From Streptomyces sp. NRRL F-4489 (GTDB lineage Bacteria; Actinomycetota; Actinomycetes; Streptomycetales; Streptomycetaceae), in NCBI RefSeq assembly GCF_001509485.1, contig NZ_LLZI01000001.1, positions 186,001 through 250,000 of the forward strand: DNA of 64,000 nucleotides, given 5' to 3'. The position numbers were made by a program, and so were the translations under genes. Positions 28,674-37,334 of the stretch are shown here, piece after piece (the stretch's first letter is position 1; the number at the start of each line of letters is the position of its first letter). The notes beneath the pieces are model-generated. The model did no database searches. It had not been told where the DNA came from and saw nothing but the letters and a program-made list of their open reading frames with translations.

Positions 28674-29384
28674 TCAGTCCCGGCACGTGACGATGGCGTA
28701 GCCCTGGTTGCCGGCCGGGCGCAGTCCGGTGCGGCGCTCGCCGAACAGCAGCCGGCCCAGGGAGGGGACGGTGTGGTAGCACTGGACGGACGAGTCGACG
28801 CCCAGGATCCGCGGGGTGTCGATGAAGAACGGCAACTCGGCGTCCACGTAGGCGAGTGCGGCCCGCATCTGGGCGGAGGTGGGGTGGGCGCCGGGAGCCA
28901 GCCGCTTGGCGAGGAACTGGTACGCCAAGGCGTCCTGGGCCGCCCGCAGTTCCGGGTCGGTCCGCAGCGCCGCCCGCGTCCTGGCGCGCACCGCCTGATA
29001 ACCGGGCTGGTCGAGGAAGGCGGACAGCGGCCGGGTCCGTACGCGCTCCGCCGCCGCGCCGATGTCCTCCAGCGCGCCGCCGATGCGCCGCCGCACGCCG
29101 CTGAGTTGCTTGGCCGCGCTCCGGCGCGCGGCGAGCGGAGCGTAGCCGAGGGCTTCCAGCATCGCTTCCAGGGCGACGTCCGCGTGGACGACGTCCACGG
29201 CGGCGAAGTGCTCGATCGCCCATGCCAGTGTGTCGGCCAGATGCCGGCGGCTGAAGTAGCTGTTGCCCGTGCTCACTCCGCACAGCGCGTGGTCGCCGCG
29301 CCGCAGGAGCCGTTCGCTGTCCGCTCCGAGGGGTAAGACCGTCACGCCATGGCCGTCCGGGGTCCGCGGCTCGCTGTGGGCCAT
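28674..29384 (-). CDS. tRNA-dependent cyclodipeptide synthase, NYH subfamily
   Basis: A 236-residue protein. ATG 29384 has GGGAG 5 bp upstream and places the catalytic residues almost exactly at AlbC numbering: Ser38 in CGVSTGNSYFS (covalent aminoacyl site), Tyr179 and Glu183 in AYVDAELPFFIDTP, and Tyr203-His204 in SVQCYHTVP. Asn41, Tyr203 and His204 place it in the NYH group. The enzyme takes two aminoacyl-tRNAs and makes a cyclic dipeptide in the cytosol; the amino acids cannot be predicted by eye. Leu17 is encoded by TTA (29334-29336), so expression should need the bldA tRNA. A TTGACA promoter lies 47-73 bp upstream, and a P450 follows. Confidence 0.93.
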   Translation of the reverse strand: MAHSEPRTPDGHGVTVLPLGADSERLLRRGDHALCGVSTGNSYFSRRHLADTLAWAIEHFAAVDVVHADVALEAMLEALGYAPLAARRSAAKQLSGVRRRIGGALEDIGAAAERVRTRPLSAFLDQPGYQAVRARTRAALRTDPELRAAQDALAYQFLAKRLAPGAHPTSAQMRAALAYVDAELPFFIDTPRILGVDSSVQCYHTVPSLGRLLFGERRTGLRPAGNQGYAIVTCRD

Positions 29385-29430
29385 CGCTGCTCCCGCCACA
29401 CCTACGCAGGCATACGTATCGCCATATGCC

Positions 29431-29457
29431 CCTATAGAGTGACGAAAATGCTGTCAA
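29431..29457 (-). promoter_or_regulatory. Promoter of the cyclodipeptide synthase/P450 unit
   Basis: On the minus strand TTGACA (29452-29457) is followed after 15 bp by TATAGG (29431-29436). The -35 is perfect and the region is notably AT-rich for this genome, but the spacer is short. It indicates the pair can be transcribed independently of the NRPS genes ending at 29579. Confidence 0.55.
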
Positions 29458-29578
29458 TGCCTCGGAGGTGTGACAGTGAGTAGTTGCCGGGCGGGGTGTG
29501 CGCCCCCGCCGCGACCCCGTGCGCGCCGGCCCGGCCGGCAGGCCGTTGGGCCTCCGCGCCGGGCCGGCTGGGGTCCCG

Positions 29579-31144
29579 CTACCGGACGGCGGCGGGCCCG
29601 TCAGGTGAGGTGGCCAGGGCGTGCACCGCGGCCAGGAGTCTGGTGAGGAGGTCGGCGGGGAGGTCGGTGCCGCAGCGGGTCACGTCGGCGGTGACGTGGA
29701 GGGTCAGACCGGAGCCGGCCGTTTCGTTGAGCGCCTCGATGCGGACGGGGAGGCTGGTGTGGTCGCGCATGTCCTCCTCGACGGCGAGCAGGCCGGAGGC
29801 GAGGAGTGCGTCGCGGGGGTGGAAGCGGACGTAGTTGAAGGTCACCTCGAAGGGGTTGTGGCCGAGCAGCCGGCGCACCTCGGAGTGCGGGAAGCGGCGG
29901 TGCGGGAGGAGGTCGTTCTCGGCGTCGAGGGCGAGCCGGCCGGCGGTGCGCCAGGTCGCGCCGGTGAGGTCGAGGCGGACCGGGAGCTGGTTGAGGAAGA
30001 GGCCGAGGGTGACGTCGGCGCCGGTGCGTTCGGGCCGGCCGTTGAGCAGCAGGCCGACGACCGGGGTCGCGGTCTCCCAGGCCGCGCCGACCGCGGCGCA
30101 GGCGGCGGCGAGCAGCAGGCTCTTGACGGGCAGCCCGGAGGCGGCGGCCAGGGCGTCCAGGCGGCGGGCGTCATCGGCCGGGACGGCGGCGCTGACCTTG
30201 TGGTGGTCCGGCGCCTCGACGCCCGCGGTGCGCTGCGCGGGCAGCAGCTCCTTGAGCCCCACGAAGTGGCGCGCGGAGGCGGGGTCGGCGGCGGACTCCC
30301 GCTCCAGGCGTACGAACTCGGCGTACGGGACGGGCTCGGGCAGGTCGAGGTGTTCGCCGGCGAGCGACGCGGCGTAGCAGCGGACGAGTTCGTTGAAGAA
30401 GACCGCCTCGCTCCAGCCGTCGAGGATGGCGTGGTGGAAGGAGTACGAGAGCCGGAAGGCGTCGGGGCCGAGGCGGGCCGCGTGCACCCGGAGGAGTGGG
30501 GCCCGCTCCGGATCGTAGGGGCGGCCGAGGTCCGCCATGGTCGCTTCGTAGCGGGCGGTGGCGGTCGCCTCGTCGAGGCCCTGGTGGTCGTCGGTGGTCA
30601 GCGGGATCGGGGCGTCGCGCAGGACGAGCTGCATCGGTTCGCTGAACGTGCCGAGGTCGAAGCGGGTGCGCAGGGCCGGGTGGCGGCGGGAGAGCCGGTC
30701 GAGGGCGGCGCGCAGCGCCTCGGGGTCCAGCGGGCGGTTGACGGTGCGGGAGATCACGTCGAGGTAGAAGGCGCCGTCGCTGACCAGGCTCTCGTAGATC
30801 AGGCCGAGTTGGAGGCGGGCGCAGGGGAAGGCGTCCTCGGCGTCGTCGGGGACGCGGGCCCGGTCGAGGGGGCCGAGCAGGTCGGCGGCGCGGCCCTCGG
30901 CGGCGGGCCCGGCGGCGGCGAGGGCCTGGCAGGCGCCGCGCGGGGTCGGGTTCCGGAACAGGTCGAGCAGCGAGAGCGCCAGGCCCTGTTCCTGGGCCGC
31001 GCCGATGACCTGGAGGGCGAGCAGGGAGTCGCCGCCGAGGGAGAAGAAGTCGTCGTCGGGGCCGACCTCGTCGGCGCCGAGGATGTCCTTCCAGATCGCG
31101 GCGAGCAGGTCCTCGGGGGCCGGTGTCGTGGTGCGGTCGTTCAT
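29579..31144 (-). CDS. NRPS protein: carrier (T) plus condensation (C) domain
   Basis: A 521-residue protein from ATG 31144 (GAGAGGG upstream). The carrier domain shows DDFFSLGGDSLLALQV with the phosphopantetheine Ser40. The condensation domain spans about 105-520, with FPCARLQLGLIYESL at the acceptor latch and HHAILDGWSE (HHxxxDG, His238 general base) intact, followed by FNYVRFHP. There is no adenylation domain, so the carrier must be charged by another protein of the cluster. It is the last NRPS gene of the operon, 50 bp after the ATP-grasp gene; it may join the T-bound unit to a downstream acceptor or perform the final condensation. Confidence 0.92.
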   Translation of the reverse strand: MNDRTTTPAPEDLLAAIWKDILGADEVGPDDDFFSLGGDSLLALQVIGAAQEQGLALSLLDLFRNPTPRGACQALAAAGPAAEGRAADLLGPLDRARVPDDAEDAFPCARLQLGLIYESLVSDGAFYLDVISRTVNRPLDPEALRAALDRLSRRHPALRTRFDLGTFSEPMQLVLRDAPIPLTTDDHQGLDEATATARYEATMADLGRPYDPERAPLLRVHAARLGPDAFRLSYSFHHAILDGWSEAVFFNELVRCYAASLAGEHLDLPEPVPYAEFVRLERESAADPASARHFVGLKELLPAQRTAGVEAPDHHKVSAAVPADDARRLDALAAASGLPVKSLLLAAACAAVGAAWETATPVVGLLLNGRPERTGADVTLGLFLNQLPVRLDLTGATWRTAGRLALDAENDLLPHRRFPHSEVRRLLGHNPFEVTFNYVRFHPRDALLASGLLAVEEDMRDHTSLPVRIEALNETAGSGLTLHVTADVTRCGTDLPADLLTRLLAAVHALATSPDGPAAVR

Positions 31145-31194
31145 CGCGGTGTGTCCCTCTCGGTGATGCGCGGGGTGGTCGGCGGGGTACGCGG

Positions 31195-32472
31195 TCACAG
31201 GGCGCCCAGGCCGGCGCCGGTGACCTCGCGGGGGCCCTGGTCGCCGAAGGCGAAGCGGTAGCGCAGGGTGGCGTCGATGTCCTTGACGATGGCGGCGAGT
31301 TCGGGGACGTCGTCGGCCTCGCCCATGACGATGTCCAGCTCCAGGGTCTGGACGCCGCCGGGCAGCGCGGTGCCCGGCCGGGCGTACGGGCGGTACAGCG
31401 TGACCCCGGGCAGCCGCTTGACCGCGTCGGCGCCGTCGATGCCCAGCAGGGTGCCGGGGGTGCGGGGCGCGGGGTGGAACAGCTGGAAGTAGGCGCGGCC
31501 CTGGTAGAAGGCGGGAAGGTCGGGGCGTTCGCCGAGGGCGACGCGGCCGGCCAGCTCGATGAGGTTGGTGTTCTGGGCGCGGACGGAGAGTTCGTTGATA
31601 CCGCCGCCGAGCCGGCCGTTGACCTCGATGAGCCGGGGGCCTTGGGGGGTGAGTTTGATCTCGGTGTGGGTGAGTCCGTCGCGGACGCCGAGGGCCTCGA
31701 CGGCGCGGCGGGCCAGGTCGCGGCAGGCGGCGTCCTCGGCGGCGCCGAGCGGTGAGGGCCAGAAGCGGCCGGTCTCCCGGAAGGGGGGCACCATCGGGAA
31801 CTTGCCGGTGACGGCGAGGTCGGTGACGGTGCCGCCCTGGACGATGCTCTCGATGGAGACGTAGTCGCCGAACGGGCCGCAGTCCCGGCCCGGCAGGTAC
31901 TCCTCCAGGACGAGGGTGCCGCCGGCGACCAGGCCGGGGCAGTCGTCGCCGAGCAGGGTGCGGGCCAGTTCGCGGCCGGCGGCGGCGTCGGTGATGTGGA
32001 AGGTGTTGCGGCTGCCGCCGCCGTGCGCGGGCTTGAGGACGGCGGGCAGCCCTGTGGCGGCGACCGCCGCGTCCCAGTCGGCGAGGGTGTCGATACGGCG
32101 GCAGCGCACGGCGTCGACACCGGCCGCCGACAGGGCGGCGCGCTGCTGCCACTTGTCGGTGAGCAGCCCGATGGTGCCCCGGTCGTGGAACGGCAGCGCG
32201 AGCTGCTCGGCGAGCGCGGCGGCCAGGTGCAGGGCGCGTTCGCTGTACGTGACGATGCCGTCCGCGGCGTGGGCCCGCAGCCGCCGGGCGGCCTCCGGGA
32301 CCGAGTCGGTCAGCACGACGGGCCCGAACCGGTCGAGCAGCGGCTCCATGGCGCGGGTGTGCGCGTCGGGTTCGGCGACGAACACGCAGTCGGCCCAGGG
32401 GGCGAGGCCGACGGCGATGTCCCCGGGGTGCGCCGCGCCGTCCGCGTACACCACGACGAGGGTCTTGCGCAT
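31195..32472 (-). CDS. ATP-grasp carboxylate-amine ligase
   Basis: A 425-residue protein; its ATG overlaps the thioesterase stop (TGATG). The N-terminal pre-ATP-grasp half (VVVYADGAAHPGDIAVGL; DGIVTYSERALHLAAAL) leads to the nucleotide-binding lobe, GLLTDKWQQRAALSAAGV and LPAVLKPAHGGGSRNTFHI, with LVLEEYLPG hinge and the metal-binding RLIEVNGRLGGG near residue 290. These are the blocks of the carbamoyl-phosphate-synthetase/LysX-like ATP-grasp ligases. It would activate a carboxylate as acyl phosphate and join it to an amine, making an amide outside the thiotemplate chemistry. Related enzymes build dipeptide-like natural products. Confidence 0.92.
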   Translation of the reverse strand: MRKTLVVVYADGAAHPGDIAVGLAPWADCVFVAEPDAHTRAMEPLLDRFGPVVLTDSVPEAARRLRAHAADGIVTYSERALHLAAALAEQLALPFHDRGTIGLLTDKWQQRAALSAAGVDAVRCRRIDTLADWDAAVAATGLPAVLKPAHGGGSRNTFHITDAAAGRELARTLLGDDCPGLVAGGTLVLEEYLPGRDCGPFGDYVSIESIVQGGTVTDLAVTGKFPMVPPFRETGRFWPSPLGAAEDAACRDLARRAVEALGVRDGLTHTEIKLTPQGPRLIEVNGRLGGGINELSVRAQNTNLIELAGRVALGERPDLPAFYQGRAYFQLFHPAPRTPGTLLGIDGADAVKRLPGVTLYRPYARPGTALPGGVQTLELDIVMGEADDVPELAAIVKDIDATLRYRFAFGDQGPREVTGAGLGAL

Positions 32473-33275
32473 CAGAGGTCCCTTCCGGTCGTCCGGGCGT
32501 CGGCGGTCACCGGGTGGCGCAGCCGGGCCCGGATCAGCCCGCCGAACGCGGCGGTGGCGCCCCGGTAGTAGAAGTGGTCGCCGGGCAGGACGGCCGCGGC
32601 GAACGGGCCGGTGGTCCAGGACCGCCAGGCGTCCAGGTAGGGCCGTTCGACCCAGGGGTCAGCGGCGCCGCCGAGGGCGAGCAGGGGGCAGGTGAGGGGG
32701 CGGGGCGGGCCGGGGCGGTAGCGGGCCAGGAGGAGGTAGTCGGCGCGCAGGACCGGGATCGCCAGGTCGGCGATATCGGCCAGCGGGGACTCCCCCAGCT
32801 CGGCGTTGCCGCCGGTGGCCAGCTCCGCGATCCAGTCGTCGCGGGTCATGGCGAGCACCGCGGCCGGGTCGAGGCGCTGCAGGTCCGGGGGGCGGGCGGC
32901 GGAGACGGCCAGGAGTTCCACGTCCCGGGCCAGGTCGTGCAGGCGGTGCGCGATCTCGTAGCAGAGGACGGCGCCCAGGCTGTGGCCCACCAGGACGAGG
33001 GGGCCGTCGGTGGCGTCGGCGATCTCCTGGGCCGCGGCGGCCGCCAGTGCGGTCAGGTCGGTGGCGTGCGGTTCGGCGGAGCGGGGGCCGCGGCCCGGGT
33101 ACTGGAGGGCGAGGGCCCGCTCGCCCGGGGCGCGCAGGTCGGGCAGCCACTCGGCGAGGGCATAGGCGCTGCCGCCCCCGAACGGGGCGAGGACGAAGGT
33201 GCGCGGCGGCGGCTCCGGGCGGGCCGGCTGCTCGGTGAACTCCCAGAGCAGGCGCGTGAGTTGGCGGCGTCTCAC
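32472..33275 (-). CDS. Type II thioesterase (alpha/beta hydrolase)
   Basis: A 267-residue protein from GTG 33275, overlapping the stop of the A-T gene in a GTGA. It has FVLAPFGGGSAYALAEWL (oxyanion strand), LVGHSLGAVLCYEIAH with the GHSLG nucleophile elbow, LGGAADPWV with the acidic residue, and the catalytic His in LPGDHFYY. This is the standard Ser-type editing thioesterase (about 250 residues) that removes misprimed or stalled acyl groups from carrier proteins. It differs from the second thioesterase of the cluster at 46582, whose nucleophile is Cys. Confidence 0.92.
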   Translation of the reverse strand: MRRRQLTRLLWEFTEQPARPEPPPRTFVLAPFGGGSAYALAEWLPDLRAPGERALALQYPGRGPRSAEPHATDLTALAAAAAQEIADATDGPLVLVGHSLGAVLCYEIAHRLHDLARDVELLAVSAARPPDLQRLDPAAVLAMTRDDWIAELATGGNAELGESPLADIADLAIPVLRADYLLLARYRPGPPRPLTCPLLALGGAADPWVERPYLDAWRSWTTGPFAAAVLPGDHFYYRGATAAFGGLIRARLRHPVTADARTTGRDL

Positions 33276-35083
33276 AGGTCGACCACCGTGGTCCGGTCGG
33301 GCGCGTCCCGGTCCGGGGTCTCGGTGCCGGTCAGCGCGGCGGCGAGTTCGGCGACGGTCGCGTGCGCGTACAGCTGGGCGATGACCAGCTGGGGGTGGTG
33401 GCGGCGCAGCCGGGCGAAGACGGTGAGCGCCTTGAAGGAGTCGCCGCCGATGTCCAGGAAGCGTTCGTCGCGGCCGATGCCCGTGCGGCCCAGCGCCTCC
33501 TCCCAGATGCCGGCGATGAGCCGCTCGGTGCCCGGGCGCGGTGCCCGGCCGGGGTCGGCGGCCGGGGTGGGGGCGGCGGTGGCCGCGGCGGCGCGCAGGG
33601 CGGCGAAGTCGGTCTTGCCGTTGAGGTTGACCGGGATCGCGGCGACGGTGTGCACGGCGCCGGGCACCAGGGCGGACGGCAGGGTGGCGCGCAGCTCGGG
33701 CAGCAGGGCGCGCGGGTCGGCGTCGCCGGTGATGTAGGCGACGAGCTCCAGCGGGGCGTCCGGTGTGGCGCGTTCGCCGGTGACGACGGCCTGGCGCACG
33801 CCGGGGCGGGCGAGCAGCGCCGCCTCGACCTCGCCGGGCTCGACGCGGTTGCCGCGGATCTTCAGCTGCCGGTCGGCGCGGCCGAGGTAGTCGAGCCGGC
33901 CGTCCGGCTCGCGGATGACCAGGTCGTCGGTGCAGTAGTGGACGCCGCCGCCGGGTCCGTCCAGTTCGACGAACTTGGCGCGGGTCAGGGCGGCTTCCCC
34001 GAGGTAACCGGCGGCGACGCAGGCACCGCCGAGGTAGAGGATGCCGGGGGTGCCGTCCGGCACCGGGCGCAGGCGCTCGTCCAGGACGCGGGCCTCGACC
34101 CCGGCCAGCGGGGTGCCTATGGCGACCCGCGGGCCCGCGGTGTCGGCGGGCCGCACCCGGTGCATGGTGGCCAGGATCGTCGCCTCGGAGGGGCCGTAGC
34201 CGTTGTGGACCTCCAGGTCGGGGCGGACCCGCAGGATCTCCTCGGCGAGCCGGGGCGGGAACGCCTCGCCGGCCACCACCAGCACCCGGCGCGGCAGCAG
34301 CGCGGCGAGGTCGCCCTCGGCGGCGAGCGCGGCCAGCTGCGAGGGGGTGTAGGTGAGGCAGTCGGCGGGGTGCGCGGCGAGGTCGGCGGCGAGCGCCTGG
34401 GGGTCGAGGGTGGTGTCGCGCGGGTAGACGTCGAGCCGGGCCCCGGACAGCAGGGCGCCGTACACCGACACCTTGCCGAGGTCGGCGGCGAACGTGGTGG
34501 CCAGGCCGTAGCTGTCCAGGCCGGTGGCGGCCACCCGGTCGTGGAACGCGGCGCAGTAGTTGAGCAGCGCCCGGTGCTGCACCTGGACCGCCTTGGGCGT
34601 GCCGGTGGAGCCGGAGGTGCACACCAGGTACGCGGTGTCGTCGGGGTGCAGACCGGGGTCGATGGTGTACGGGGCGCCGGGGCCGGCGGTGGTGACGGTG
34701 CGGACCGGTGCGGCGGTTTCGGCGAGCCGGGGGCGGTTGCGTGCGTCGGTGAGGACGGCGGCGGCCTTGGTGGTGCCCAGCAGGGTGGTGACGCGGTGGT
34801 CGGGGTCGGTGGCCTCGATGTGGACGTAGGCGGCGCCGACGGCCCAGGCGGCGAGGACGCCGATCATGCAGCGGTGCGAGCGGTCCATCAGGGTGGCGAC
34901 GATGTCGCCGCGGCCCACGCCCCGTTCGCGCAGCCAGTCGGCGGTCTCGCCGGCGGCGGCCGCCAGCTCCTCGTACGTCAGGTGGGCATCGTCCTGGCGC
35001 AGGGCCGGGCGGTGCGCGGCGGTGCGCGCGGTGTCCGCGAAGACATGGGCCGCCGTGCGCGGGGACGGGGTGGTGCCGGTCAT
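33272..35083 (-). CDS. Adenylation-carrier (A-T) protein lacking the amino-binding Asp
   Basis: A 603-residue protein from ATG 35083 (ACGGAG upstream); ATG 35140, overlapping the ACP stop as ATGA, is an alternative that adds 19 residues. Core motifs are present: LVCTSGSTGTPKAV, NGYGPSEATILA, YCTDDLV, LDYLGRADRQLKIRGNRVEP and NLNGKTD. In place of the A4 motif FDxSxxE it has TTFAADLGKVSVYG, so the Asp that contacts the substrate alpha-amino group is Ala. The substrate is thus probably a carboxylic acid without an alpha-amine. The carrier follows (FLDIGGDSFKALTVF). It sits between the ACP and the thioesterase and may load a starter acid. Confidence 0.9.
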   Translation of the reverse strand: MTGTTPSPRTAAHVFADTARTAAHRPALRQDDAHLTYEELAAAAGETADWLRERGVGRGDIVATLMDRSHRCMIGVLAAWAVGAAYVHIEATDPDHRVTTLLGTTKAAAVLTDARNRPRLAETAAPVRTVTTAGPGAPYTIDPGLHPDDTAYLVCTSGSTGTPKAVQVQHRALLNYCAAFHDRVAATGLDSYGLATTFAADLGKVSVYGALLSGARLDVYPRDTTLDPQALAADLAAHPADCLTYTPSQLAALAAEGDLAALLPRRVLVVAGEAFPPRLAEEILRVRPDLEVHNGYGPSEATILATMHRVRPADTAGPRVAIGTPLAGVEARVLDERLRPVPDGTPGILYLGGACVAAGYLGEAALTRAKFVELDGPGGGVHYCTDDLVIREPDGRLDYLGRADRQLKIRGNRVEPGEVEAALLARPGVRQAVVTGERATPDAPLELVAYITGDADPRALLPELRATLPSALVPGAVHTVAAIPVNLNGKTDFAALRAAAATAAPTPAADPGRAPRPGTERLIAGIWEEALGRTGIGRDERFLDIGGDSFKALTVFARLRRHHPQLVIAQLYAHATVAELAAALTGTETPDRDAPDRTTVVDL

Positions 35084-35136
35084 CGGGGGCTCCGTTCGGG
35101 GGGTCGGGGCGGCTCGGGGCGCTTCGGCCGGGGCGG

Positions 35137-35400
35137 TCATCGCCGCTGCCCGCCGGGCGCGGCGCCGATCAGGCCCGCGAGGCCGCCGACGGTCTCGGTG
35201 CCGAGGTAGGTGCGCAGGTCGAGCTTGATGCCGTAGTGCTCCTCGACGGCGGTGAGCAGGCGCAGCGCGGCGAAGCTGTTCCAGTGGCCGAGGGCGTCGA
35301 AGCGGGTGTCGCCGGTGAGCTGCCCGGCGGGAACGTCGGTGACGCGGGAGATCACCTCGGCCAGTGCCGTGGGGGCCGGGGCGGCGGTGTGGTCGCTCAT
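35137..35400 (-). CDS. Discrete acyl carrier protein
   Basis: An 87-residue protein; its ATG overlaps the FkbH stop (ATGA). The helix-II site reads LGHWNSFAALRLL, with Ser the phosphopantetheine attachment residue in WNSF rather than the common DSL. This variant occurs in ACPs that partner FkbH-type enzymes. It most likely carries a glyceryl group made by FkbH and passes it to the KAS III-like enzyme or to the megasynthase. Confidence 0.9.
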   Translation of the reverse strand: MSDHTAAPAPTALAEVISRVTDVPAGQLTGDTRFDALGHWNSFAALRLLTAVEEHYGIKLDLRTYLGTETVGGLAGLIGAAPGGQRR

Positions 35401-37310
35401 GGGATGCGGTGTCCTTCACGGGAGTCGGCGAGGGCGGGGGCGGTGACGGTGGTGGTGATCCACGGGGCGGTGGTGCGGGGCCCGGGGTCCAGGGCCAGGC
35501 TCCGGCGTGCGGTGCCGCTGGCGCCGGGCGCGGCCGGGGCGAAACCGGCCTCGTCGAGGAAGCGGGCGGCGGGCCCGTTGCGCGGGGTGGCGCGGAAGTC
35601 GGCCTCCAGGCGGTGCGCGCCGGCGGCCCGGGCCGCGTCGGCGACCGCGCCGAGGACCGCGTGCTCCACGCCGCGCGCGAAGACCCGGCAGCTCATCACG
35701 GCGTTCTCCAGCACCCAGTGGTCCGGGTGGCGGGCGATCCACAGCGCGCCCACGATCCCCTCGTCGCCGAACCGGTCGGCGACCTCGAAGGCGAGCAGGG
35801 CGTGGTCGGGCGAGTGCGCCATGCGGCGTGTCGCGTCCTCCGGGTGGCAGCGGCCGGTCAGGTTGAACTGGTTGGTGCGGCCGCCGAGTTGGACGATCCG
35901 CGGCAGGGTGTAGTCGTCGGCGGCGCGGAGGGTGACGCGCAGGCCGAGGCCGTGCAGATAGTCCTCGGGCGAGGGCTGCTCGGCGGAGAAGCGGTGCCGC
36001 TGGGCGCGCGCCCGGTACAGGCCGGTGCGCTCCTTGTCGGTGTCCGTGGTGGTGAGCGCGTCGAAGCCGCCCTCGGCGAGCAGGGCCGCCGCGTGCCCGG
36101 CCGGGTCGCCCGCCAGGTGGATGACGGTGACCTCGGGGAGCGCGTGGCGTACGAGGTCGCATTCGAAGGCCGAGTCGTCGGCGAAGACCATCGCGTCCAG
36201 GCCGATGTTGAGCTGCTCGGCGATCCGCCGGATGCTGTCGTCCTTGGCGCCCCACCCGGCCTCGATGGCGACGAAGTCCGAGGCGCGCAGCAGGAGTTCG
36301 GGGTGTTCGTCGAGGACGCGGGCGACCAGGTCCGGGTCGTTCTTGCTGGCGACGGCGAGCAGGACGCCCTGCCGGCGCAGGGCCAGGGCGGTGCGCTGCA
36401 CGGCGGCGTAGGCGTTGCCCGGGTACAGCGGGCCGATCTCGATGTTCTCCGGGCCGTCGTCGCCGAGGACGCCGCCCCACAGGGTGTTGTCGAGGTCGAG
36501 GACCAGGCACTTCCTGCCGCGGCCGGTGAGCGCCCGGGCGTAGCCGGCCACTTCGGCGGCGTAGCGGTGCTCGACGCCGGGGGCCCAGGCCATCTGCGCG
36601 AAGGCGTGCAGCCGGGCGTCGCGCAGCGGGCCGGGGTGTTCGGCGAGCAGGGTCTCCAGGTCGAGGACGTCCACGCGGTCGGTCCGCTCGGCGAGGTCGA
36701 GGATCCGCAGGTTCAGTTCGCGCCACAGCCGGGCGAGGGCGGCGCGGCCCCGGTGCGAGACGATCCGGCGCAGGGCGGCGGCGGGCAGCGGCACCGTGGC
36801 CAGCAGGACGGCGCCCGCGGTGCGCGCGGCGTACGCGGTGACGGCGGCGGCGAAGCGTTCCCAGCGCTCCTCGACCGCCGCGCGCAGCGCCGCCGCGTCG
36901 CCGGGGTCGACGTCGCGCGGCAGGAGCACCTCCTCGTGCGCCGGACACAGGGTCAGGTCGGCGCCGAACGCGTCGAGGCCGTCCACCGCCCCGCCCAGCA
37001 GCAGCAGTTGCCGGTCGGGGGCGGTGATGTGGAACTCGGGGGCGAAGCCGGCGGCGAGCAGCGCGATCCGCAGCGGCGCGGCCAGCTGGTCGGCGGTGAA
37101 CGAGGGGACGAGCGCCACCCGCAGCGGGCGCGGCTCGTGGCCGGGCGGGAACAGCAGCCGGGGGTCGGCGGCGGCCAGGATCCGGCCGGCCTCCCGGACC
37201 GCGGGGAGGTCGGCGCGGCCGGCAAGGCGGGCCGCGAGGCCCGGGTCGGGGGCGGCGCCGGGTTCGGTCAGGCGCCGGGCCCGGGTCAGCAGGTCGTCGT
37301 CGTCAGCCAT
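35397..37310 (-). CDS. FkbH-like HAD protein (glyceryl-ACP formation)
   Basis: A 637-residue protein from ATG 37310 with GAAGGA upstream. Residues about 60-260 resemble the SGNH-like N-terminal domain of long FkbH proteins. The HAD catalytic motif is VLDLDNTLWGGVLGDDG (Asp272 and Asp274), with VASKNDPDLV and FADDSAFE as later HAD motifs. About 450-600 is a GNAT-like C-terminal domain (LGGRTNQFNLTGR). Relatives load 1,3-bisphosphoglycerate-derived glyceryl onto an ACP with loss of phosphate. Overlap with the ACP gene (ATGA) strongly supports that role. The C3 unit could become a glycerate residue or be oxidised further; no dedicated dehydrogenase is adjacent. Confidence 0.93.
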   Translation of the reverse strand: MADDDDLLTRARRLTEPGAAPDPGLAARLAGRADLPAVREAGRILAAADPRLLFPPGHEPRPLRVALVPSFTADQLAAPLRIALLAAGFAPEFHITAPDRQLLLLGGAVDGLDAFGADLTLCPAHEEVLLPRDVDPGDAAALRAAVEERWERFAAAVTAYAARTAGAVLLATVPLPAAALRRIVSHRGRAALARLWRELNLRILDLAERTDRVDVLDLETLLAEHPGPLRDARLHAFAQMAWAPGVEHRYAAEVAGYARALTGRGRKCLVLDLDNTLWGGVLGDDGPENIEIGPLYPGNAYAAVQRTALALRRQGVLLAVASKNDPDLVARVLDEHPELLLRASDFVAIEAGWGAKDDSIRRIAEQLNIGLDAMVFADDSAFECDLVRHALPEVTVIHLAGDPAGHAAALLAEGGFDALTTTDTDKERTGLYRARAQRHRFSAEQPSPEDYLHGLGLRVTLRAADDYTLPRIVQLGGRTNQFNLTGRCHPEDATRRMAHSPDHALLAFEVADRFGDEGIVGALWIARHPDHWVLENAVMSCRVFARGVEHAVLGAVADAARAAGAHRLEADFRATPRNGPAARFLDEAGFAPAAPGASGTARRSLALDPGPRTTAPWITTTVTAPALADSREGHRIP

Positions 37311-37334
37311 CGGTCCTCGGGTCCTTCCAGGGGG

